A stretch of DNA of 64,000 bases. Origin: Actinospineispora eucalypti (GTDB lineage: Bacteria; Actinomycetota; Actinomycetes; Mycobacteriales; Pseudonocardiaceae). The stretch spans positions 1,116,001-1,180,000 of the forward strand of contig JACHMT010000001.1 of NCBI GenBank assembly GCA_014208095.1, read 5' to 3'. Below, piece by piece: positions 32,811-40,231 of this stretch (positions are counted from its first letter, which is position 1; each line of letters starts with the position of its first letter). A model generated the notes under the pieces. It had not been told where the DNA came from. It was given only the letters and a program-made list of their open reading frames with translations, and did no database searches. The position numbers and the translations under genes are program-made.

Positions 32811-34448
32811 CTAGAGCGCATTCGCGGTGCGGTGGGCGAAGGCGATGATCGGGCCGAGGGTGGCGCCGCCGGCCCAGTAGGCCTGCGCCGAGGCCGAGGC
32901 CACGCAGTTGCCCACCCCGAACAGGCCGGGGATCGGCTGGCCGAGGTCGTCCAGCACCCGGCCCTCGGTGTCCGTCCTCGGCCCGCCCTTGGTGTCCAGG
33001 GTGCCGCCGGTGACCAGGGCAGCGTAGTACGGACCTTGATCGGCAAGCGGCCACAGCGTCGGGTTCTCCCGGCCGGGTTCCTCGCGCACCGGGCCGTTGA
33101 AGATCAGCTGGATCGGTTTCTCGCCCCGGTGGAAGTCGGTGTCCCGGCCGGCGCGGGCCAGCTCGTTGTACCGGGCCACGGTGGCCGGCAGGTTGGCCGC
33201 GAAGTCGTCGGCCAGCTGGGCGCCGCCGGTCTTGTGGGCCACCGACGCCAGCCGCTTGCCGATCTCCCCGGCCAGCTCGTCCAGCGTCTCGCCCCGGATC
33301 ACGTGCGAGTCGTCCGCGCCGGGCGGCACGATCAGCCGGCCGTACTCGTCCGACGCGCTGTGCTCCTGGCTGCGCTGGTCCCAGATCTGCACCAGCACCA
33401 GGTACGGGTACTCGCCGGCCGTGCCGTCCCACTCGAAGAACTTCTGCGCCAGCTCGTTGTAGGTGAGCTTCTCGTTCACCACCCGCCGGCCGGTCTTGTC
33501 CACGAACAGCATGGAGTCGCCGGCCACGGAGAACATGCCGACCAGGTCGGCCCGGCCGGAGCGCTCCAGCGGCACCGGGCACATCCACGCGTAGTTCATG
33601 TTGCGCAGCTGCGCGCCCAGCGCCCCGGCGATGCGCACGAAGTCGCCCTCGTTGGTGGCCGCCGCGCAGCCCCGGTAGGCCGGCACGCCGAGGAAGTTGC
33701 CGCGCAGTTCGTCGTCGTGGGTGAACCCGCCGCTGGCGAACACCACGCCCTTGCGCGCGCCGAACCGGTGGGTGACCCCGTCCGGGGTGGACGCCTCCAC
33801 GCCGACCACCCGGCCGGTGTTGTCGCGTACCACGCGTTGCACCCGGTGGCCGGTACGCACCCGCACGCCGTCCCGCTCGGCGGCGGCCGAGAGCGTGCGG
33901 ATCGCGTTCACCCCGCCGTCGGACATGGACTCGCACGCGTCCACCGGCACCAGCACCCGGCCGTACGGCGCCTTGTCCTCCGGGATCTCCGACCAGTAGT
34001 CGGGCACCGCCGGGCAGTGCCGGTAGGGCAGCGCGCCGCGTTCGGCCAGCAGTTCGGTGGCCTCGCTGGCGCTGTCGTGGATGGCGCCGGCCATCGCGTA
34101 CTCCCACTCGGTCAGTCCCAGGGTGGGACTCGCCGGGTCGTACCGGGTGGGGCGGGACAGCCGGGCCACATAGCGCAGGAAGTCGTCGCGCTCGTCGGTC
34201 AGTCCGGACTCGCGCATCGGCCGGTTGTTCGGCACCCAGTACCAGAACGCGGCCTTCTTCGCGGTGCCGCCCAGCTCCGGCGCCTTCTCCAGGACCAGCA
34301 CCTCGTTGCCCCGCCAGCGGCTGAACAGCGCGGTGGGCAGTCCGGCACCGCCACCGCCGACGACGATCACGTCGACCTCGGTCTCGAACTCTCCGGTCGC
34401 GGCCGGCTGCGCGGACCCGCGTGCGGCGATCATGTCGGTGTTGTCCAT
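32811..34448 (-). CDS. FAD-dependent oxidoreductase (3-ketosteroid dehydrogenase/fumarate reductase flavoprotein-like)
   Basis: A 545-residue flavoprotein. The dinucleotide motif is DVIVVGGGGAGLPTAL (about 28-43), followed by LVLEKAPELGGTAKKAAFWYW, GVVFASGGFTHD and, at the end, GGTLDTKGGPRTD with GLFGVGNCVASASAQAYWAGGA. This pattern is that of the 3-ketosteroid-1-dehydrogenase/FAD_binding_2 group, which introduces C=C bonds next to ring ketones. Residues around 120-160 differ from steroid enzymes, so a smaller cyclic ketone may be the substrate. It follows the SDR by one base. Confidence 0.87.
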   Translation of the reverse strand: MDNTDMIAARGSAQPAATGEFETEVDVIVVGGGGAGLPTALFSRWRGNEVLVLEKAPELGGTAKKAAFWYWVPNNRPMRESGLTDERDDFLRYVARLSRPTRYDPASPTLGLTEWEYAMAGAIHDSASEATELLAERGALPYRHCPAVPDYWSEIPEDKAPYGRVLVPVDACESMSDGGVNAIRTLSAAAERDGVRVRTGHRVQRVVRDNTGRVVGVEASTPDGVTHRFGARKGVVFASGGFTHDDELRGNFLGVPAYRGCAAATNEGDFVRIAGALGAQLRNMNYAWMCPVPLERSGRADLVGMFSVAGDSMLFVDKTGRRVVNEKLTYNELAQKFFEWDGTAGEYPYLVLVQIWDQRSQEHSASDEYGRLIVPPGADDSHVIRGETLDELAGEIGKRLASVAHKTGGAQLADDFAANLPATVARYNELARAGRDTDFHRGEKPIQLIFNGPVREEPGRENPTLWPLADQGPYYAALVTGGTLDTKGGPRTDTEGRVLDDLGQPIPGLFGVGNCVASASAQAYWAGGATLGPIIAFAHRTANAL

Positions 34449-34449
34449 G

Positions 34450-35295
34450 TCAGGCTCCCGAGTACTTCATGCTCATGCCCAGGTCCACCGGCAGCGCGAT
34501 GCCGGTGATGTACCGGGACTCCTCGCAGGCCAGGAACAGCACCGCGTTGGCCACGTCGTCCACGTCCAGGTACGGGACGTCCCACATGTTGATGTCGGCG
34601 AGGGCGGCGAGCGAGTCGTCGAAGGTGGGGTTCTCCAGGTCCGGGCGGTAGATCTTCGCGGTGAACGGGTTGTCGATCATCGTGGTGCGTACGTTGGTCG
34701 GGTGCACCGAGTTGACCCGGATGCGGTGGGGGGACAGCTCGTTGGCCAGCGTGCGGGCCAGCCCGAGCACGCCGTGCTTGGCCGCGTTGTAGTGCGCGAT
34801 GTTGGGGATCCCGCGCAGCCCGGCGGTCGAGCTGATCAGGATCACCGATCCGCCGGGCCCACGGGAGATCAGGTGTGGCACGGCCGCCTTGGTGGCGTGC
34901 CAGACCCCGCTCAGGTTGATGTCGATCATCGTCTGCCAGTTGGCCTCGTCCAGCTCCCAGCTGGGCCGCACGTCGTTGATGATCCCGGCGTTGGCCACCA
35001 GCACGTCCAGCCCGCCCAGCTGGGCGACCGCGTCGTCCAGGCCGTCCTTGAGCGACCCGAAGTCCCGCACGTCGGCGGTGAACGACACGATCCGCCGGTC
35101 CAGCTCCTCCACCCCGCGCACCGTCTCGGCCAGGTCTTCTCGCGTGGCCGGCGGGTAGTCGACGGTGTCCACCGGGCCGGCCAGGTCGGTGGCGATGATG
35201 TCCGCCCCCTCGGCGGCCAGGCGCAGCGCGTGCGCCCGGCCCTGGCCCCTCGCCGCCCCGGTGATGAAGGCGACTCTGCCTTCCATGCGTCCCAA
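34450..35295 (-). CDS. Mycofactocin-coupled SDR oxidoreductase
   Basis: This 281-residue SDR has TGAARGQG near residue 13, NAG at about 101-103 and YNAAK as the active-site pair. After the second strand it carries the long insertion TDLAGPVDTVDYPPATRED then LAETVRGVE, the signature of mycofactocin-associated SDRs. In those enzymes NAD is bound tightly and electrons pass to mycofactocin. The TTG at 35295 is preferred over the ATG at 35286 because AAGGAGGAGG lies four bases before it, exactly as in the duplicated leader at 32740. Confidence 0.88.
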   Translation of the reverse strand: MGRMEGRVAFITGAARGQGRAHALRLAAEGADIIATDLAGPVDTVDYPPATREDLAETVRGVEELDRRIVSFTADVRDFGSLKDGLDDAVAQLGGLDVLVANAGIINDVRPSWELDEANWQTMIDINLSGVWHATKAAVPHLISRGPGGSVILISSTAGLRGIPNIAHYNAAKHGVLGLARTLANELSPHRIRVNSVHPTNVRTTMIDNPFTAKIYRPDLENPTFDDSLAALADINMWDVPYLDVDDVANAVLFLACEESRYITGIALPVDLGMSMKYSGA

Positions 35296-35296
35296 T

Positions 35297-35363
35297 TGCC
35301 CTCCTCCTTCGTCGTCGGGCTCGTGAGTGGCGATGTGCGCTATGGCGCTACTTCTCGCTCACG
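35297..35363 (-). promoter_or_regulatory. Duplicated leader with imperfect hairpin, copy 2
   Basis: About 30 bases (35300-35329) match the leader at 32740-32768 with one substitution and one indel, including AAGGAGGAGG. CGTGAG (35322-35327) pairs with CTCACG (35358-35363) around a second GCGC-TATG-GCGC loop. The hairpin overlaps the last codons of the monooxygenase gene. Confidence 0.5.
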
Positions 35364-37117
35364 AGGCTCGGGTGCGCCAGCACCCGAGCCAGAACTCGCA
35401 GCAGCTCGGCCGACGGGTCGTCGGGCAGCCCGGCCGAGCGCCAGGCCACGTGCGCGTCCGGCCGCACCAGCACACAGCCGTCCTCGCCCACCTCGCGGAC
35501 CCGGGCCCAGTCCTCGTAGACGTCGATGTGCTCCCGGCCCGGCCCGATCACGTGGGCGTCGATCTCGATGCCCAGCTTCTCCGCGACGGCCGCCGCGGCG
35601 TCCGCCCACGATTCCCCGGCAATGCCGGTGAGCAGCGCGAACCGCCCCTTGCCGGTGAGGTCGTGGGTGCTGCGCTTGTGCCCGGCCCGGTCGGCCAGCC
35701 AGACGTGCGGCAGCCGGGCGCCGGGCCAGGTGGTCGGGTGGTAGTACAGCTCGGGGTCGCGGGTGAACCCCGGCTCCGGCGTGCCGTCGCCGACCACGGC
35801 GTCCGAGGCGTACCGGTGGCCGAGCTCCACGCCGTGCGCGTTGAACTCGTAGTCCTTCAGCTCCAGCGCCGAGCGCAGGGCCTCCCGTTTGGCCGCCGCC
35901 TCCGGGGTGTTGTCCGCCCGGGCGGCGATCCGGCGGGTCATCTCCTCCGGGTCGCTGGTGCCGGTCAGGCCCAGCGCGGCGAAGATCGGCCCGAACTCCT
36001 CGATGGACTTGTTCGCGCGCAGCACGATCTGCTTGCCGATGGGCGCGCGCTCGGCGTCGTAGGTGTCCAGCAGCGCCTCCCCGGCCTGCCCGCGCAGCAC
36101 GTAGGCCAGCTTCCAGGCCAGGTTGTAGGCATCCTGGATGGACGTGTTGGAGCCCAGCCCGTTGGACGGCGGGTGCCGGTGCACCGCGTCACCCAGGCAG
36201 AACACCCGGCCGGCCCGGTACCGGGTGGCGTAGCTCTTGTTGTTGCCCCACAGCGACGTGGACCGGATGGTCACCGGGATGGTGTCGTCGCCGACCAGCT
36301 CGTGCACGATCTTGGTGGCCATCTCGTCGTCCACGTCCGGCGGCGGCTGGTTGATGTCGTAGCCCCAGACGATCAGCCACTCGTTCCACGGCCGCACCAT
36401 GCGCACCAGGCCCAACCCGATGCCGCCGATGTCCGCGCCCGGCTGGAGCACCCAGTACAGCACGCTGGGCCGGTGCTCCACGTAGGCCGAGAGGTCGGCG
36501 TGGAACACGATGTTCATGCTGCCGGCGATGTCCATCTGGCCGTCGAACGGCAGCCCGATGTCCTCGGCCACCTGGGACCGGCCACCGTCCGCGCCGAGCA
36601 CGTACCGGGCCCGGATGTTGAACTCCTTGTCGCTCATCCGGTCCCGGACGTGCACGGTCACGCCGTCCTCGTCCTGGGTGAGCCCGAGGTACTCGGTGTC
36701 GAACCGGATCCGGCTGCCCCGGGAGGCGGCGTGCCCGATCAGGATCGGCTCCAGCAGGGTCTGCGGGATGTCGCAGTTGGGCGACGGGCTGGCCAGCGTG
36801 TAGTCGGCCTCCCGAGCCGGGTGGGTGCCCCAGGTGCGCACCCGGCCGATCTCCTCGCCGGCCAGGCTGGTGCAGAACACCGTGTCGCCCATCAGCTTGT
36901 GCTCGGTGCCCTGGGCCAGCACGTCGTCCTCGATGCCCAGGTCGCGGAAGATCTCCACGGTGCGCTGGTTGGTGATGTGGGCGCGCGGAGTGTTCGCCGT
37001 CCACCGGTACTTGGTGATCACCAGGTGGTCGACCCCGAGGGTGGCCAGCGCCAGCGCGGCGCCGGCGCCGGCCGGGCCGCTGCCGATCACCAGCACATCG
37101 GTGTCCAGGTCGGTCAT
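35348..37117 (-). CDS. FAD-dependent aromatic monooxygenase (resorcinol/phenol hydroxylase-like)
   Basis: A 589-residue group A flavin monooxygenase of the phenol 2-monooxygenase/TfdB type. FAD motifs are DVLVIGSGPAGAGAAL at the N-terminus, the middle DG motif LGADGGRSQVAE, and FCLGDAVHRHPPSNGLGSN. The last 170 residues form the thioredoxin-like dimer domain. It would use NAD(P)H and oxygen to hydroxylate a phenol. Between a hydroxyquinol dioxygenase and an SDR, conversion of resorcinol (or a related phenol) to hydroxyquinol is the likely step. The ATG at 37117 overlaps the preceding stop (TGATG). Confidence 0.88.
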   Translation of the reverse strand: MTDLDTDVLVIGSGPAGAGAALALATLGVDHLVITKYRWTANTPRAHITNQRTVEIFRDLGIEDDVLAQGTEHKLMGDTVFCTSLAGEEIGRVRTWGTHPAREADYTLASPSPNCDIPQTLLEPILIGHAASRGSRIRFDTEYLGLTQDEDGVTVHVRDRMSDKEFNIRARYVLGADGGRSQVAEDIGLPFDGQMDIAGSMNIVFHADLSAYVEHRPSVLYWVLQPGADIGGIGLGLVRMVRPWNEWLIVWGYDINQPPPDVDDEMATKIVHELVGDDTIPVTIRSTSLWGNNKSYATRYRAGRVFCLGDAVHRHPPSNGLGSNTSIQDAYNLAWKLAYVLRGQAGEALLDTYDAERAPIGKQIVLRANKSIEEFGPIFAALGLTGTSDPEEMTRRIAARADNTPEAAAKREALRSALELKDYEFNAHGVELGHRYASDAVVGDGTPEPGFTRDPELYYHPTTWPGARLPHVWLADRAGHKRSTHDLTGKGRFALLTGIAGESWADAAAAVAEKLGIEIDAHVIGPGREHIDVYEDWARVREVGEDGCVLVRPDAHVAWRSAGLPDDPSAELLRVLARVLAHPSLVSEK

Positions 37118-37974
37118 CACTTACCCTCCTCCGGCGCGAGGACGAGGTCGAACGTGAGTTGCGCCCAGCGCCCGGCGCGTTCGGTGCCGTCCGGTGCGGT
37201 GCCCCCGTCGTGCGCGGCGAAGTCCGCGATCAGGCCGTCCCGCACACCGAACACCGCGTCCTCGCCCAGGTACGGGTCGCCCTTGACGAACACGTGGGTG
37301 ACCAGCGGCCGGTAACCCGGCGCGGCCACCTTGAAGTGCAGGTGCGCCGGCCGCATCGGCCCGCGTTGCCCGGCGGTCAGCAGCTCGCCGACCGGGCCGT
37401 CGTGCGGGATCGGGTACGGCGAGGGCAGCACCGACCAGAAGCGGTACTCGCCCTGTGGACCGGCGCGCAGCCATCCCCGCCCGGCGGTGCGGTCGCCGGT
37501 GTACTGCACGTCGTAGAAGCCGTCCTCGTCCGCCTCCCAGGCGTCGATCCGCGCGCCGGGCAGGGTCGTCCCGTCGGCGGATCGGACTACGCCGGAGACG
37601 TAGCAGGGCGTGCCCTTGGCGCCCTGGGCCAGGTCGCCGCCCAGCTCGATCTCCGGCGCGTCCGCCACGAAGAACGGCCCGAGCACGGTCGACTCGGTGG
37701 CCCCCTCGGTGTCCGCGTTGATCGCCACGGTGAGCATGGACAGCCCGAGCACGTCGGAGAGCAGGATGAACTCCTGCCGTCGGTCGTCGGTGATGTGCCC
37801 GACCCTGGTCAGGAAGTCGATCGCGGTGTCCCACTCGTCCTGGCTCAGCCGGACGTCGGCGGCGAAGGCGTGCAGGTGCCGGACCAGGCTCTGCATCACC
37901 TCGCGGTACCGGTCCGACTTGCTGTTGGCGAAGCTGGCCACCACCTGCTCGGTGACCGGGTACTGCTCGCTCAT
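37117..37974 (-). CDS. Hydroxyquinol 1,2-dioxygenase (intradiol)
   Basis: A 285-residue intradiol ring-cleaving dioxygenase. The N-terminal helical dimer domain is followed by the Fe(III) site: Tyr154 (GFYDVQ), Tyr177 (GEYRFWSV), His211 and His213 (RPAHLHFKV). It would cleave 1,2,4-trihydroxybenzene to maleylacetate (3-hydroxymuconate form). The hydroxyquinol assignment rather than catechol rests on the adjacent maleylacetate reductase and the family-typical LPSPYPIPHDGPVGELL. ATG overlaps the reductase stop (ATGA). Confidence 0.92.
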   Translation of the reverse strand: MSEQYPVTEQVVASFANSKSDRYREVMQSLVRHLHAFAADVRLSQDEWDTAIDFLTRVGHITDDRRQEFILLSDVLGLSMLTVAINADTEGATESTVLGPFFVADAPEIELGGDLAQGAKGTPCYVSGVVRSADGTTLPGARIDAWEADEDGFYDVQYTGDRTAGRGWLRAGPQGEYRFWSVLPSPYPIPHDGPVGELLTAGQRGPMRPAHLHFKVAAPGYRPLVTHVFVKGDPYLGEDAVFGVRDGLIADFAAHDGGTAPDGTERAGRWAQLTFDLVLAPEEGK

Positions 37975-39068
37975 TTCCCGCCTCCTGCTTCCGCCCGGGT
38001 GCCCGCCCAGGCAGCGTGGATGAGGCCGCGCAGCGCGGCCAGGTCGACCGGGCGCGGATTGTCTTCTGGTACCAGTGGCGCGACCAGCTCGGCCGCCTCG
38101 AACACCTGGTCCGCGCGCAGGCCCAGGGCGCGCAGCCCGCACGGAACGCCCAGCTCGGTGTTGAGCGCCCGCAGCCGGGCCACCGGGTCGCCGCCGTTGC
38201 CGTTGTCGCCGTTGTGGCCGCCGTCGAGGGACTCGGCGATCGCCGCCGCGGCCTCCGGCGCACACGGCGCGTTGAACGCCAGCACGTGCGGCAGCACCAC
38301 CGCATGGGTGAGCGCGTGCGGCAGGTCGTACGCCCCGCCGAGCACGTGGCAGATCTTGTGGTGCAGCCCGGACCCGGCCACCGCGAACGCCGATCCGGCC
38401 AGGTAGGCGCCGTAGAGCAGGCCTTCGCGGGCGTCCGGGTCGTGGCGCACCCGGGGCAGCGCCTCGGCCAGCGCGCGGATGCCTTCCCGCGCGGCCAGCG
38501 TGGAGACCGGGTTGCGGTCCGGCGCCCAGAACGCCTCCACACAGTGCGCCATGGCGTTCAGCCCGCTGGCGGTCGAGGTTCTGGCCGGCAGCCCGACGGT
38601 CAGCTCGGGGTCGTAGATGACGGTGGCCGGCAGGACCCGGGGGTCGGTGCCGGTGGTCTTCCGGTTGTTCTCGGTCAGCCCCCAGACCGAGGTCATCTCC
38701 GAGCCGGCGTAGGTGGTCGGCACGGCCAGGATCGCCAGGCCGGTGGTGAGCGCGATCGCCTTGGCGGTGCCCACCGCCGAGCCGCCGCCGACGGCCAGCA
38801 GGGCGTCCGCCTCGACCGAGGCGGCGAGCGCGCGGGCCGCCTCGGCCACCCGCAGCGGCACGTGCGGACGGACCCCGGCGAACACCGTGACCACCCGCTC
38901 GCCCAGCGGGTCGGCCAGCGCGCGGGCCGTCTCCTCGGCCGAACCGCCGGTCACCAGCAGCACCCGCTTGGCGGCGAGGCGGTCCAACTCGCCGGCCAGC
39001 TCGCGGCGGGCGGCGCCCGCGCCGAACACCACCCGGCCGGGTAGCGCCTGGTACTGGAACTCGAGCAC
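37971..39068 (-). CDS. Maleylacetate reductase
   Basis: The 365-residue Fe-alcohol-dehydrogenase-like enzyme shows VGGGSAVGTAKAIAL for NAD(P)H binding, VPTTYAGSEMTSVWG, the histidine region NAMAHCVEAFWAPDRNP and GLHHKICHVLGG. This wording is typical of maleylacetate reductases, which reduce maleylacetate to 3-oxoadipate for the beta-ketoadipate pathway. GTG start at 39068, first gene of the minus-strand catabolic operon and divergent from LysR at 39161. Confidence 0.92.
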   Translation of the reverse strand: MLEFQYQALPGRVVFGAGAARRELAGELDRLAAKRVLLVTGGSAEETARALADPLGERVVTVFAGVRPHVPLRVAEAARALAASVEADALLAVGGGSAVGTAKAIALTTGLAILAVPTTYAGSEMTSVWGLTENNRKTTGTDPRVLPATVIYDPELTVGLPARTSTASGLNAMAHCVEAFWAPDRNPVSTLAAREGIRALAEALPRVRHDPDAREGLLYGAYLAGSAFAVAGSGLHHKICHVLGGAYDLPHALTHAVVLPHVLAFNAPCAPEAAAAIAESLDGGHNGDNGNGGDPVARLRALNTELGVPCGLRALGLRADQVFEAAELVAPLVPEDNPRPVDLAALRGLIHAAWAGTRAEAGGGK

Positions 39069-39160
39069 GGGGTCCTCCGACGGCTGTGTCGGCCTTCACA
39101 CTCGTTGCCGGCCTGGCATATGTCCAATACTTGTTTCGACTACCAGCCATACTCTTGACC

Positions 39161-40096
39161 ATGGATCTGCGACAGCTCCGCTACTTCGTGGTGGTCGCCG
39201 AGGAGCGCTCGGTGACCCGGGCGGCCGCCCGGCTGCACCTCACGCAGCCGCCGCTGTCCGCCCAGCTCGCCCGGTTGGAGCACGAGCTCGGGGTGACCCT
39301 GCTGGTCCGGCACCGGCGCGGGGTGGACCTCACCGAGGCCGGCACCCACCTGCTGGAACACGCCCGCCGGCTGCTGGCCGGGATGGACGCGGCGACCGAC
39401 TCGGTGCGCCGGCTGGGCGAGGGCCGGGTGGGCCGGCTGACCGTGGCGTTCGTGTCCGCCACCGCCGGCGCGGTGCTCGCCCCGCTGCTGCGCCGCTACC
39501 ACGCCGACCGGCCCGACGTGGCGATCCACTTCCTGGAGGACCGGGCGGACGGCGTGGTCGAGCACGTGCGGGCGCGGCGGGCCGACCTGGGCATGGTGTA
39601 CCTGCCGCCACCCGGGGTGGGCGCGGGGCACGGCGCCGACCTGGACGTGGCGGTGGTGCACCGCGAACCACTGGCCGCCGTCCTGCCCGCCGCACTGGCC
39701 TCCTCGGTCGGCGACCTGGTGGACCTGGCCGCACTGGCCGACCAGGTGTTCCTCAGCCCGGCCCCGGCCACCTGGGGCGGACTGCGCCCGCACCTGCTGA
39801 ACGCCTGCCGGCTGTCCGGGTTCGAGCCGTCGGTGCAGTCGGTGGAGCTGGTGTCCACGGTGGTCGCGCTGGTCGCCGCCGGCCTCGGCGTCTCGGTGCT
39901 GCCGGCGTCGGTGACCGGGGTGGCCTCGGCCGAGGTCGTGGTGCGCCCGCTCTCCCGGCACGTCCCGGTGGTCGAAACCGCGGTCCTCCGCCGCCGCGCC
40001 GACCGCCCCTCACCCCAGGTCCAACAGTTCCTCCGCCTGGCCCTGGCCACCCCCGAACCCGACGTCCTGGGCCCCGCCCACGCCCGCCCCCGCTAA
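39161..40096 (+). CDS. LysR-family regulator of the hydroxyquinol operon
   Basis: A 311-residue LysR protein starting MDLRQLRYFVVVAEE, with the HTH SVTRAAARLHLTQPPLSAQLARLE and an effector domain like those of CatR/TfdR-type regulators (GRVGRLTVAFVSATAG). Such regulators respond to ring-cleavage intermediates. It is divergent from the maleylacetate reductase gene, 92 bases apart, and is the likely activator of the operon. I could not find an unambiguous LysR box in the space between. The C-terminus is Pro/Arg rich. Confidence 0.9.
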   Translation: MDLRQLRYFVVVAEERSVTRAAARLHLTQPPLSAQLARLEHELGVTLLVRHRRGVDLTEAGTHLLEHARRLLAGMDAATDSVRRLGEGRVGRLTVAFVSATAGAVLAPLLRRYHADRPDVAIHFLEDRADGVVEHVRARRADLGMVYLPPPGVGAGHGADLDVAVVHREPLAAVLPAALASSVGDLVDLAALADQVFLSPAPATWGGLRPHLLNACRLSGFEPSVQSVELVSTVVALVAAGLGVSVLPASVTGVASAEVVVRPLSRHVPVVETAVLRRRADRPSPQVQQFLRLALATPEPDVLGPAHARPR

Positions 40097-40102
40097 CCCA
40101 CC

Positions 40103-40212
40103 CATATCGCGGGTTTGCCCAGTGCATATCGCGGGTTTGCCCAGTGCGTGTCGCGGGTTTCACCCAGGCGGAATCCGCGACATGCGCTGGTGAAGACCGC
40201 GACATGAGGTGC
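40103..40212. repeat. 22-bp repeat array, family II
   Basis: Two identical 22-base units (40103-40124 and 40125-40146, beginning CATATCGCGGGTTTG and ending CCCAGTG) are followed by a third, diverged unit (40147-40168) and then two inverted, degenerate units (TCCGCGACATG around 40174 and CCGCGACATG around 40198). Direct copies followed by inverted copies between convergent genes repeat the design of family I with a different sequence. A bidirectional terminator is the likeliest role. Confidence 0.8.
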
Positions 40213-40231
40213 GTGGGGTAGCGATATGGGG

